Of a DNA stretch of 64,000 bases, positions 1-11,185 are shown piece after piece. Location: NCBI GenBank assembly GCA_005281725.1, contig SSBO01000009.1:6324303-6388302 (forward strand), written 5' to 3'. Position numbers and translations under genes: made by a program. Source of the DNA: Wuchereria bancrofti (lineage: Eukaryota; Nematoda; Chromadorea; Rhabditida; Onchocercidae). Below the pieces are notes generated by a model. That model saw only the letters and a list, made by a program, of their open reading frames with translations, did no database searches and was not told where the DNA came from. Position 1 is the stretch's first letter. Each line of letters starts with the position of its first letter.

Positions 1-453
1 GTAAGTAACTCCTTCAGTCTATTCAGTGCCATGTAAATGCCACATAGAAAAAAATCATGTATTATAGGAGCGACGAGAAATATAATGTCGAATGTACTTA
101 ACGGAACAGTTTGATTAATTTTGCACTATGAGAAGGCAGCATATTGATTAAGGAAGTTGTAGTATTAGCTAATATTGATGTTCAAGTTTCAAAAGTTTCA
201 TTAAACAAAGAAGTTCTCTCTGTGTGTGCTGTAATCTTCCTTTCACCCATTTTGTGTTCTTGTTTGAATGTATTTTAGAAAAAGCATCATTTAAACGAGA
301 TCCAAGGGACCTTTTTGTCATTTTAATTAGTGCGAGAAAGGAGAAAGTAAGCGTCGTGTTGCGCAAGTGTGTAGTTACACATATCATTATTCTTTTAATG
401 TTTCGATTAGACTAAATGAGAAGTTTTATTCTGTTGGATTTCTGTTCTTTCAG
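1..453 (+). other. Intron of the proteasome beta-5 gene, open at the window edge
   Basis: The window opens with a textbook donor (GTAAGT at base 1). The next acceptor that fits the proteasome frame is TTCTTTCAG, ending at 453. This stretch is therefore read as an intron whose upstream exon lies outside the window. Short ORFs inside it resemble nothing recognisable. Confidence 0.75.
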
Positions 454-2011
454 CCTGCTGAATTTGTCGAATCACATTTCGGCAAACATTCGGGTGCAAA
501 GAATTTGCAGTTTTTGAAAGGAACTACAACACTTGCATTCATCTATGAACCAAAAACACCAGCAGATAAGGGAGGGATTATAGTTGCTGTGGATTCGCGT
601 GCATCTGCTGGAGAATACATATGTAAGCTGATTTCTCCAGATCTATTTTCATTAATTTCTGATGAAAATCTAAAAGTTTTCTGAGCTGTATAACTTAGAA
701 GGTTTAGGATTTATTATAAGTTGAGATTCCTTACAGCGTCTAAGAGTGTTATGAAAATACTGGATATCGGCGATCGAATGGTGGCAACTATGGCTGGTGG
801 TGCCGCCGACTGTCAATTTTGGACACGTATAGTTGCTAAATATTGCACGTTAGTTTATTGTATAATTTTTTATTGTATATATATATATATATATATGTTT
901 TTCCCATGTTCCTATCGTAAATAAAAGATCAGATAAATTAAAAAAAGATGAAAATACATAAATGAAAAGAAAACTTTTAAGTAAAAAAAGCTTTTTAGAC
1001 TGTACGAGCTTCGAGAAAAGACGGAAATTACTGTGGCTGCTGCAAGCAAATATTTCCAGAATGTTTTATATTCTTATCGAAACCATGGACTATCAGTCGT
1101 GAGTGGTGTTCTTTTGCTAATTTTTAGCATATTTAGCTTACTATTCTTTTACAAACTCTCTGAAACTTTTGGGTCGATATCTACCAAAAAAACTTGTTAT
1201 ATTTTTATGAAAATAATGTTGAAATTCAAGGAGCTGTGTTCTTTTAAATTATGATGTTTTTGTTTTGGAACCATCACGTTGTACTTCATCTAGATGTGTT
1301 AGTTACTCAGGAAATTATTGATAAAGTGTCGAAGCAAATAGGATGTTTATTAAAACTCTAATTTTTTCAGGGCTCCATGATTGCTGGCTATGACAAGCGT
1401 GGTCCTGCAATTTTTAAAGTCGACAGTGAAGGACAGCGCATTCAGTTAAGACTGTGTAGCATAGGTTCAGGTTCACTGAGGTGTGTTTTGCATATATTCG
1501 AATTATTAAAACCATTTAAATCATGCTTTTTTTTTCGAATTTTTGGACTGAAAGAATGGATTTATCCGGAAGTGCGCCGGGAACTAATGTCGATGTTTTC
1601 GGAAAAATTGAGAGTAAAAATATATGTTATGCCAAGATATTCGCCCATTTCAGTGCTTATGGTATCCTAGACAATTTTTACCAACCCAAAATGACAGATG
1701 AAGAAGCATACAAACTGGGTCGGCGAGGAATAATGCATGCTACTTATCGTGATACCGGTTCTGGCGGTGTTTGCAATAGTTAGTTCTCTTCCTTTTTAAC
1801 AGTTACACAGTTTACATATCTGTAGTTTGGGCTGTTTTCTATGCTTCTGGTTGTACTGTACCTCCGTTAAATATTATTGTTTCTTGCAGTGGTGCACATT
1901 TCGCCGACCGAGAAAATTCGCTTTCCAGCATTTGATGTTTCGCAGCTGTACTACGAATTTGCTACTGAGCTTGGGCGGGATATTGCTTACGAACCCGAAA
2001 TAGAAATATAA
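454..2011 (+). CDS. pbs-5: 20S proteasome subunit beta type-5 (3' part of gene)
   Basis: Chymotrypsin-like catalytic subunit of the 20S core, an N-terminal-threonine hydrolase acting in cytosol and nucleus. Exons: 454-622, 737-848, 999-1098, 1371-1480, 1654-1778, 1890-2011; all junctions keep frame and the TAA ends at 2011. The first visible exon holds the end of the propeptide and the processing site before the catalytic Thr in GTTTLAF, then the active-site Asp in [13 protein letters not shown]. The next exon has a Lys in SSKSVMK, and [12 protein letters not shown] carries the S1-pocket Met. Later come VAAASK, GYDKRGP, GSGSLSAYG and [10 protein letters not shown], which order the exons without doubt. 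A short insertion ([10 protein letters not shown]) after the first strand is absent from mammalian beta-5 as I remember it. The initiator Met and most of the propeptide lie outside. The start given is the first coding base visible. Confidence 0.97.
876..896. repeat. (TA)n microsatellite in pbs-5 intron
   Basis: About ten uninterrupted TA units 28 bases after the donor of the intron at 849-998. Likely length-polymorphic; no function apparent. Confidence 0.85.
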
Positions 2012-3536
2012 TTACTTTTCAAAAATAGCACACTGTGTATCGATTGTTGAAGTTCTCTTTTATGTAAATGAAAGGTTGGTACAGAGTCCGTCCCTATTCT
2101 TTGCTTTTAAATTGCATTTAGAACTTGCATGCAACTGACGGTTTTGGAAATCCAACACAGGAAATCGATTCTCTTTCTTAGGATTCTCTAGTACTGCTAC
2201 GACACCGGTGTCATAATAGTGAAAATCTCTTACACATAGCTTCAATAACAAAAGCTGCATCGGAGGTTTTAACCAGAGTTTAATAATGAAGAAAGTTCCA
2301 TCAATTCTGACCTCATGATTCATCGGTATATCTAATAAAGCTCTAAAATCTGTTGAAATCTCAAAGCTGCTGCTTATAAATCGTGCAAACCGTCAGTACT
2401 TTGGTGACCTGCGAAAGGAACTATCAAATGTTGAGGTCCAGAAACTTCAGTGAATTTTGGCAGGTTTTGGGAAAAGTCTGAAATACAAGCAAATATTAAT
2501 TTCGAAAGGGTTGAAGAGGATGCCTGCACACTTTTTCAACAATGATTGACTCCCACATCATTTTTCAGTCCAACGCTTATATGAAGAGTGCTGCGTCAAA
2601 ACTATGTAGAATGTAAGCCTTGAATGAATTGTATCAGCAGAGCGTATAAGCAGTAAGTGAACACATAAAACATATAACTGCTGAGAATCTGAAAGCAACC
2701 GATCACACCATTTAGGAATATTTGTCGTCGATTACATACATTTTTGCTTATTATTTGTTTTACCAGATATTCAACTGATTACTCATAAATTGTCAATTTG
2801 CGTTCTTCCTAGTATTCTGCTGTTCAATTGTACGTTATAAATAGACACGATCGGCGTAAAAACATCCTAATAATGAGAAATAGCTTTTAAATGAAGCACG
2901 CAGATCGTTCCGAATGCATTCTTGCAACAACTCTTATGAAACCTTAATAAAGATCACTAGCTGAGGAAAGTTGTTTCAATGCCTTTATTCAAATTAGTTG
3001 TCAACAACCTAAAGAAGTATATGTTGAACAAAAAGTGTCTAAACAACGAGTTCTCTGCAAACAAAAAGGGTTATAAATGAATATGTTAACATCGAAGTCA
3101 ATGACTCTGACAAATCGTATTCAGTAAGAAATAAAAACCGATTCATATGATTTTCTCATTAGCAGTTTTGCTCAGAGACTACAAAGTTTTCAGAATTCAA
3201 AGTCATGTAAAAGAGGCATATACTGGTCCGCTAGAATTAAGCTTATAAAAGAAAGAAAAAAAGTAGATGGTCCAAGGTAGCCATTAAATACAGAAAACCA
3301 GACGAACAACAATCCAATGTACATATGTTAAAAAATTTCACTATAATTATAATCAAAATTTTACTTCCAAGATATGTTAAGATTACAATAAAAGAATAAC
3401 AAGGCTATTCGAAACTCAATTGCTACGCATTCAAAATGCCGAGGAATTTAGTCATGGCATCATAATTTCCTCCCTTTTCAAGTTTAACTCCTTTATACTT
3501 TCTTACTGGAGATGGAACGATATCCACAGTGTCACA
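2012..3536. other. Region between the 3' ends of two convergent genes
   Basis: It holds the 3' UTR of the proteasome gene and the 3' UTR of the Myb-like gene read from the other strand. AATAAA occurs on the plus strand at 2334-2339 and again near 2945. Either could be the polyadenylation signal, though both are rather far from the stop codon. An 87-codon open frame on the minus strand (2060-2323) resembles no known family and is not called. Nothing else is recognisable. Confidence 0.6.
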
Positions 3537-6500
3537 CTATGATTCTTGAACTGGCTTTACTAGTTCATTTAGCCCTGATAAAATAGAGCACCCACCAACA
3601 ACTCCTGCTTCTTTTTTCGGTCGTTTTGATTTTTCTTTACTATTTGCTTCATCCTTTTCCAGCTGCAACTCCAATGGATCACTCATATCAAAACCAATAT
3701 CAGAATCTAGCACCTTTGTCTCTTTAACCATTCCAATAACTCCTTCAGAATAACTTGTATAGTTTACTGTATCATCATTGCAACTTTTATTAGACATTTC
3801 TGCTTCATTAAATTCACAGTGAACGTCACTTTTGGTATTTTTCGCTCCCTGCATTTTCTGGAATCTTCTCATGATCTTTTGGTGTTTTCTGATCAAATTT
3901 ATTTTTTGCTCATCTTCCAGAATGGAAATCATTTTCTCAATCAATCCTCGCAATGCTTCTAATTTCTTATCCTTCTTCATTATCTTCCTCAATTTTTTCG
4001 CAAAATTTCGTTGCTGTTGTTCATCAAACAATAGAATTCGAGATTCGATAAGGTTTTTTAACTCTTCGGTGAAGTATTCAGTATAAACATTGGAGGCAGT
4101 AGATCCCTCATTTGTTTGACTATTTGTGTTGTATACTTCTAGATCATTATTAATATACGATATGCAGTTTTTTTCTTTATATTTATGAACCCTGTTAAAT
4201 GCTGCTGAATAAGAAAGTGAATTATTCTCATCAGCGTTCATAGCAGTATCATTACTGCTAATCAAAACATTTTCATGTTTTTTTTTCAATTTTTGCGAAA
4301 TAAGTTCTCTTACATACTTCATACTATAATGCCACTTCCTGAGACTTCCATCCAAATGCGTCAGATATTCGATCAAAACGGTAATCCAATCTGAAAATTG
4401 TGCAGGCGAAATGTTTCTGTTGTGGTAGGTACCCGACTTTACACTTACTAATAAGTTATACAGCATTTAATTCCGAAACATTACAGTTTTTGAAGAAGCT
4501 AATAAGTATCCAACAATTTCCTCCAACTTTACAGAAAACTTTCACAGAATAATTTCGTTTAAAAGAGCTTACCAACACAGTTGAAATTCACTACCCTTGT
4601 GGCATGTCTAAAATTAACAATATGACCGCACAACATTCTTTTTAGAAATTCACCTTCAATTAAACCATTTGTGCAATATCCGACTAAATTTTCCTCCTCG
4701 ATTCTGGAATGTGAATTTCTTAGATTACAAATACGAAAGTAGTACTAGCATACACAGACCTTTATTGCTACTCATCTTCCCAAACATGGAATCAAATTAC
4801 AAAAACTGACTAGCGACTGAGATTCTTTATGATCGCAGAAATCGAAACTAATTAAGTAAACCACAACAAGTCGTGTCTAAAATGTAAACATCAAATATGG
4901 GATCATAAAAACCACATACAGACAATACTAGCCATTGTTCATAACCAGTAACTAATATTGACGTCACATTAAAGCACTAAGAACAACTGAAGCTCGTACC
5001 TCTTTTGTAATTGTTCAATATCAATACGACTCGGAAACATTGGTTTTTGTTCCAGAAACAAACTTAGAGCGCGTCTATATTCGCCAACACTTATTAGAGG
5101 AAGTTTTGGCATGCAAGCATCTGTAGCCTTTTCTGTATCGCCATCAAATCTTTCACATGCTGCACGTAATCTCTCGACCTCTTTCAACCTACGGAAAATA
5201 TTCGTTTCTTGAAAATTCAGAATTCCGAATACTGGCCTTCATACATAACAGCCTCACTAGTAGTGATACACAGAAAATCAGGATACATTAGTGCTTCAAG
5301 CTCAGTCATATTGTCATAAGTTAAGCAGTTTTCGTTTGCATATCACAATGATGTACATAGCGATTACTAAAATGATAAGACTAGCAAAAGATATGGTTGA
5401 AGGTAAAAAACTAGTATTTAGATGGCAAACATTTGAAAAAAGTACAATATGAAAAAGGAAAACTTGATCTTTACTTTAAAAAAAAAAAGAATGCTTTTTA
5501 GGCGTAGAATCATACAATATTTATATAAAAATAAAAACTAATACCAAAATTTTTTGATCACAGGAACAGGACGTAGCATTTTCCAAGTAAGTGAAAGCCA
5601 GGGCAAATATGAAATAGCCTTTTCCTGATCCTGCAGTAGAGCAAAATCAGCTACATTCCATGTTTCTTTTTCTGGCAACATCTCTTCTAATTCGGAAGGA
5701 CAATTTCTAGGAAGCAACCATTTGGTCACAAAACCTTCAAAAAAATTAAAATGCTGTCTCTTTCCGATAACAATTAAAAGAAAAAACAGTAGGTGACTGT
5801 GAACTTGAAGAAATATCAAGCGTGAAATTCGCAAATGTAAGTATTTATAAACGATCTAAGAGAAAAACGAAAAAAAAAACGACGGTACCAACAGTATATA
5901 AGCAATTTTGTCTTAATAATCAAGAAATATGAACAATCTCACTATAAAAATATGTGAAAAAATCAAAACTGTAGTACCATAAAGAACTTGTCGGGCACTA
6001 TCAGTCAATTCAGTATCATAGCCGTCAAAATCACATGGTTTTTCCGTTCTCCTTCTCAATAAATTAATTCGATAATCTACTTCGGCCTTGGATCGTTGCA
6101 AACGAATACTTATAGCCCGAGATGAGCAACCTTCAGCATACAACTTCTCAAACTGTTCCTCTAGTTCATCGTTCCATTCTGGCCTTTACATGAAAAACAA
6201 ATGATCCTTTGAGAAAAGCATTGATTTTTAAAAATAGGTTCATAGAAACAGATTAAGGAAATTCCTAAATCTATTTCTATGAAAAAATTTGATCCATAAC
6301 CATACCACTTTAATTTTTTATTACGAAAAAAAGATTATTCAGTACCGCTTTTTTGCTTTAAAAGTTTTTTACTCCCTCTTTTTTTAATTACTTTTTGCTT
6401 ACTTTCAAAAGCACTAATATATGATCTGCAAGCATCTGAAAAAAAGGAACAAATCAGTAAATAATATAATGGTCACCTGTTTTTTTCACCCGGATGGTAC

Positions 6501-7505
6501 ATAATCAACATTCTGCTGATCACCTGTCGTCCTGTCCGATCATTGAGTCCTTCACCTAAGAAACGATTGCGATTGAAAATGACAACTTAAAAAAAATTAC
6601 ATCTGTTAAAACTGCACAGTGAGGACAATATTAAAGCTGCAATGATTTACAGTTTTTTGATGAAAGAAATTCTCTATCGTGAATAACAACACTGAGTTAA
6701 TGAAATATTTTAACTGAAATATAAAAAGACAATATAACACTTTTTTTCCATCAATATGTGAAAACCACTTACACATTGCCGGGACAAAATTAGTTTTGTT
6801 CTGAAAGACTAATAGATTGATCCGTTCATCCCCATCCATCTCTCTACTATAACCGCCTGCAAATTCATAAGCTCGACTGCAATCGACATTATTTGCTGTT
6901 GCATATCTCTCCCAGTTCTAAAAAAATCTAATCAGTTCTTTAAAGTGTTCGAAATAGAATAAGGGACTTTTCCAAACAAACGATAAAGAATCCCTAGCAT
7001 ACCACAGTAACAATTATAAATAGATGAGGAGGAACGGATCAGACATGGCTTTTTAGAAAATGTAACAAAATAAGAAATCAAACCCTTTTAAGTAGATTAT
7101 TTTCTTCATTCGAAAACTGCCCAATTTTCAGTTCGATTCCTTAAATAAATACTTGAAATTTCAACAGATCACTAACTGGCGCAAGAAGTGTAAAATCCAT
7201 TTTGGATGTGAACTATGTACAATATGAGCATATCAACACCGACATTTTTGACTTGCAAATTGAGAGAAAAGTCAATAATTTCATCAATTTTCCATTTAAA
7301 CATTTTCTTCGCCTCTAGCCATGAAGTGAAAATACGTGAAGGAAAAGTATAAAAACGAACCACACTGCTTAACTCGTTGTAAATGATTCCGTTTCAGCGC
7401 ATACCGTATCAAATGATAGAAAGGAATGCCATCTTCAGTCAGTACACCCCTCGCTGGTAGCAGTACTTTCGCGCGAAGAGGACGACATCCTTCATCAGAA
7501 CTCAT
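3537..7505 (-). CDS. Nuclear protein with three Myb/SANT-like segments (possible telomere-binding TEBP relative)
   Basis: Exons from the 5' end: 7374-7505, 6773-6917, 6490-6555, about 6403-6435 (or extended to about 6355), 5978-6178, 5545-5734, 5000-5188, 4573-4703, 3537-4390. The product is about 646 or 665 residues depending on the fourth donor. The ATG (MSSDEGCRPL) follows an acceptor 30 bases upstream. Three helix-rich segments resemble Myb/SANT or RAP1-type homeodomains: about residues 18-64 (ending NWERYATANN), 63-115 (GGYSREMDGDE with NDRTGRQVISRML) and about 147-190 (EWNDELEEQFEKLYAEG with SRAISIRLQRSKAEV). The C-terminal 283 codons are a single exon, acidic and lysine-rich, ending in a basic segment (SKEKSKRPKKE). 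Three such repeats in a protein of this size recall C. elegans TEBP-1/TEBP-2, but I cannot align them from memory. SNAPC4-like Myb proteins are the main alternative. That a protein is encoded is well supported; its function is not. Confidence 0.75.
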
Positions 7506-7534
7506 CCTCGCCACCCCGACACCTCCTAATCTCC

Positions 7535-7543
7535 ACTGCAAAT
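7535..7543 (-). promoter_or_regulatory. Likely trans-splice acceptor of the Myb-like gene
   Basis: On the minus strand GATTTGCAG ends 30 bases before the ATG at 7505, and no matching upstream exon is obvious. In nematodes such an isolated acceptor close to the start codon usually receives a spliced leader. It could also be the acceptor of a 5' UTR intron. Confidence 0.5.
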
Positions 7544-8333
7544 CCCCCAACCTAACAACACTTGGAACATATCAACCCGCTCGGTTATTCTTAATACTGT
7601 TCAGAAGATAATCAATTGCAAATAAAAACAATATTGTAGCCAGAGTGCAACAGAGATTAAAAGAATTTATAAAAGAACACGTGCTGTTGTAGACTAAAAA
7701 AACAGAGAAAAGAAGAAAATGATTTTCGGTGGCAGTGAAGTGATTGTTGTTTAACAGAAGACGGTAAAGAACAAAAGCAATCTAGAAATACAATACATTT
7801 AATGAGAGAGAGGGAGAAGTCTCTGAATACCTTCTCATCTAGTGGCGAACCATTCCATCATCGTTAAATAAATTAACGCATTATGAAATGCGACGTCTGT
7901 GTGGGAAGTTTAGGCTGGGAAAGGTAGAAGTAGTGTGGCAGTGCATGGGTTTCCAGCTTTTATCCAATTTCCTGCTTGTTATTCACACTGGCATGAGTTT
8001 TCTGGACATATTACTTCCGGGAATAAGTTGTGTGTGCTGTGCTGTACTGGTGTCTCAGGTACCAGGGGACTGGCTCTTTTATCCATCTCATCGTGAATGT
8101 AGACTGCATTCCTTGACTCATGTGCCATCCGACAACAATGCTCATTTTCCTTCCACCAACCTTTCGTCTTTCTGTCTTCGTTTTCGGTGAGTACTCAAAC
8201 ATTGAAATCTCGTCCTGTTATACATATCTGCGAGATGTTTTATGTGTACGATATTCTCCATTGTTATTGTCGTTTATTTGTTTTTAAGTCGAAAATATTT
8301 TCCTGGTTACTTTAATTCCAGACAGACTATACA
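7544..8333. other. Shared upstream region of the Myb-like and fibrillarin genes
   Basis: The two genes are divergent, so this stretch must hold both promoters. Its middle (about 7888-8190) is visibly GC-richer than the surroundings and contains a 100-codon plus-strand ORF from an ATG, with no recognisable similarity. That ORF runs directly into a GTGAGT donor at about 8189. With the acceptor at 8321 this could form a 5' leader exon and intron for fibrillarin. The frame would not continue into fibrillarin, so a coding role is doubtful. Confidence 0.5.
8311..8321 (+). promoter_or_regulatory. Splice or trans-splice acceptor upstream of fibrillarin
   Basis: TTTAATTCCAG ends 12 bases before the fibrillarin ATG. 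It is either a spliced-leader addition site or the end of a 5' UTR intron that starts near 8189. Confidence 0.6.
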
Positions 8334-10932
8334 ATGGGATATCCAGCTCATGTACCGAGAGGAGGCGCCAGTACCAGTAAGTTTTTGCTCATTCACTGAG
8401 CATTCCACTTGAACAGTGTTGGAGCTTTTACTTCTCTGATTTTCGTTGCTATATATTTAATGTTGATGACTATTTTGTTGGTATTTTTCAGATGGAGTTG
8501 GCTTTCGAGGTTCCCCGAGAGGTGGTGGCGGCTTTCGAGGGTTATCAAGAGGTGGTGGATTTCGTGGGTCACCCCGAGGAGGAAGTGGTGATTTCTTTCT
8601 TTTTTTGCAGTCAAGATCACTCTGATTTTTGCACATATATCATAACATGAAAGTGATTGCAATAATGTGTTGTGTGGAGACATTGTAAAGTTCCAGGTCG
8701 AGGTGGTTTTGGTGACAAAAACAGCGTTGGAATGGGAAGTTTTGGTGACAGGAGAAGTGGTGGCGGTGGTGGAAGAGGCTTTCGTGGTATGAATGGAGCT
8801 GATGTTCGCGGAGGGTTCGTTTGCTTTTCTTAAAATTTTTTGGCGGCTGTATTCTGGATGATCATAAGCTATCGATAACGGATAAGATGTAAAATTCTTG
8901 TCCTTTTTCTGATCGGTTTGCGAGCTATGATATTGTTAACAGCAACTTTTAAACTGACTTTAAATAAAATGGACACTAACTTCATCATTTGTTTATTTGT
9001 AGTGGAAGAGGACGATCACCGCGCGGTCGTGCAAGCCCTCGAGGTGGAGGACGAGGTGGAGGAATGCGGGGTGGCAGAAAGGTTATCATCGAGCCACACC
9101 GACATGAAGGTTAGTGTCATTTGTACTTTGCTTCCGTCGTTTTGTATAAATGGCAAATTTAATCATTTGCATTCTTTATTAATTTACACTGTTCTCTATT
9201 ATTTAATTTATTTTTTCATCAAGCTACTGCTCCTTTTAGAATTATCACATTCAATTTTTTATACTCTCTCGAATTCAGGTGTTTTTATCATCAAAGGCAA
9301 AGAAGATGCATTGGGTACTCGGAACTTAGTTACTGGTGAATCAGTGTACGGTGAAAAAAGAGTGTCCATTGAAAATGATGATAAAGAAAAGATTGAATAT
9401 CGGGTTTGGAATCCTTTCCGATCAAAATTGGCAGCTTCAATACTTGGTGGTTTGGATGATATACATATCAAACCTGGATCAAAGCTTCTATATTTGGGTG
9501 CTGCATCGGGCACTACTGTATCTCACTGCTCTGATATCGTTGGTCCAGTAAGTTACAGACCACAATTATTTTTAAGCAGCTTGATCAGGTCATAATCGCC
9601 GCTGTATGAGATGAATTTAATTTCAAAATTTACCAAAATACTTTTTTAGGATGGTTTGGTTTATGCCGTGGAATTTTCTCATAGATCTGGTCGAGATCTG
9701 CTGAATATAGCAAAAAAGAGGCCAAATATCATTCCCATTGTAGACGATGCTCGTCATCCTCAAAAATACAGGATGCTTGTCGGTATGTAACTATTATACA
9801 GGTGTTATATATTTTTATATATTTTAATTCCCTTAGTTTTATTGGGATGTTGGTTTTAATGATCAAATAATGCTTTGTAGGAGTGGTGGATACAATATTT
9901 TCTGATGTAGCGCAGCCTGATCAAGCCAGAATTGTTGCTATAAATGCCCACCATTTCTTGAAAAATGGCGGTCATGTTGTAATCTCGATTAAGGTTCTTT
10001 TGCTTTTGCTTTTTTGTTTGTAGTATTCATTTATCCTTTCTGGTCTATTTGTCTAAATCCTCGTATAAATCCATTGCATTTTAAGAGTCGATGACACCTA
10101 GTATGATTTAGTCATGTAAAAAGCTAATTTGAACATCTGCATATGCCTCATCCGAAACAGTTATAATTAACGTCGCGAAACACATTTTACATACATATAA
10201 TGTTTGTATGTCTTACACTACTCTACATTTATTTTTGTCCTTAACTTATACATCATTTATGGAATGGTGGGGGGTCATGAAAGTCTAAACGAACCTAGGA
10301 TCACCAACTCATTTGACCAAACATATGATTTCTACTATGTGCTTAACAGTTGAGACTGGTGCTTCAAGCAAGTGAATCGTCAACTTTCTAGATATATTAA
10401 GATTTTCCAAATGCTTTTAGATTAAATTTTAGCTCCCAATGGTACTGGCGTGACGGGTCTTAAATAGTTGGAAAAATAAAAGTTAGGTGTGTATTCAACT
10501 ATGAAGGAGCCATAAAAGTATACAGTTCCTCTTAAGAACTGAGTTTTTTTTCGTCATATATACACAAAATGGTAGAGCCAAAGAAGTGGACAAACAGTCG
10601 AGTAGCGATCTCTTTCTCTAACATTCTGGACACTTTTCAGCTGTTGCTAATAAATCTAGGAATTTTTCCTTTTTTCTTGTTAAGAAAATGAATTAATCAT
10701 TTAACGACAGTTTTATATGCATTAGGTATGTTTTATGACTTGCCTTGTAATTTTTATTTAGGCGAATTGTATTGATTCAACGGCAGCACCGGAAGCAGTG
10801 TTTGCTGGTGAAGTGAATAAACTAAAGGAGGAAAAGTTTAAGCCACGTGAGCAAGTGACGTTAGAACCATATGAAAGGGATCATGCGGTTGTGGTCGCTG
10901 AGTACCGTCCATTGAAGAAGAAACAAAGCTAA
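8334..10932 (+). CDS. fib-1: rRNA 2'-O-methyltransferase fibrillarin
   Basis: Catalytic subunit of box C/D snoRNPs in the nucleolus: it transfers methyl groups from S-adenosylmethionine to the 2'-O of pre-rRNA and also methylates a histone glutamine. Exons: 8334-8376, 8492-8587, 8697-8814, 9003-9109, 9279-9547, 9650-9782, 9881-9993, 10762-10932. They give 349 residues with every junction in frame. The first four exons encode a Gly/Arg-rich GAR domain of about 120 residues with many RGG and FRG units. The methyltransferase fold follows: [14 protein letters not shown], then [17 protein letters not shown], the SAM-binding [34 protein letters not shown] and [12 protein letters not shown], ending with [12 protein letters not shown]. 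Length and motif order are normal for the family. The N-terminus ([11 protein letters not shown]) precedes the GAR region directly. AATAAA overlaps the stop codon. Confidence 0.97.
9994..10761 (+). other. Long last intron of fibrillarin
   Basis: This 768-base intron is much longer than the other introns of the gene (roughly 100-190 bases). I looked for box C/D (RTGATGA...CTGA) or H/ACA elements because such host genes often carry intronic snoRNAs. Only a weak CGATGAC near 10090 was seen, without a convincing D box or terminal stem. Nothing is called. Confidence 0.5.
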
Positions 10933-10936
10933 TAAA
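10931..10936 (+). terminator. Polyadenylation signal of fibrillarin
   Basis: AATAAA begins inside the TAA stop codon. The cleavage site would be expected 10-25 bases on, followed by T-rich sequence, which is present. This implies a very short 3' UTR. Confidence 0.6.
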
Positions 10937-11155
10937 AAATTTGTGTATTCCTTCATGTTGCACATAAAGCTTTTTTCTCAATTTCATTCCTCATCCACTG
11001 GATTTGAATTTTTTTAAATGAATAAGAATTTCACTATAAAATAACCACTCACCTTTTTCTCTGTTTCACTCTTCATAGAATTCAGTGAAATAAAAATGAT
11101 TATTTAAGTGGGTAAAGCCATTTTTTTTTTTTTTGGTAATTTCAAATTTCAATAC

Positions 11156-11185
11156 CTCAGGATAAACTTTGAAAGTTTATCTGAG
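11156..11185. repeat. Tight 15-bp hairpin downstream of fibrillarin
   Basis: CTCAGGATAAACTTT is followed after one G by AAAGTTTATCTGAG, its reverse complement apart from a one-base gap. It lies about 220 bases past the fibrillarin stop. Confidence 0.75.

Noticed and set aside
2060..2323. 87-codon minus-strand ORF downstream of pbs-5
   Set aside because: No family resemblance, no splice context, and it sits in the 3' UTR area of a convergent gene. A chance frame is more likely.
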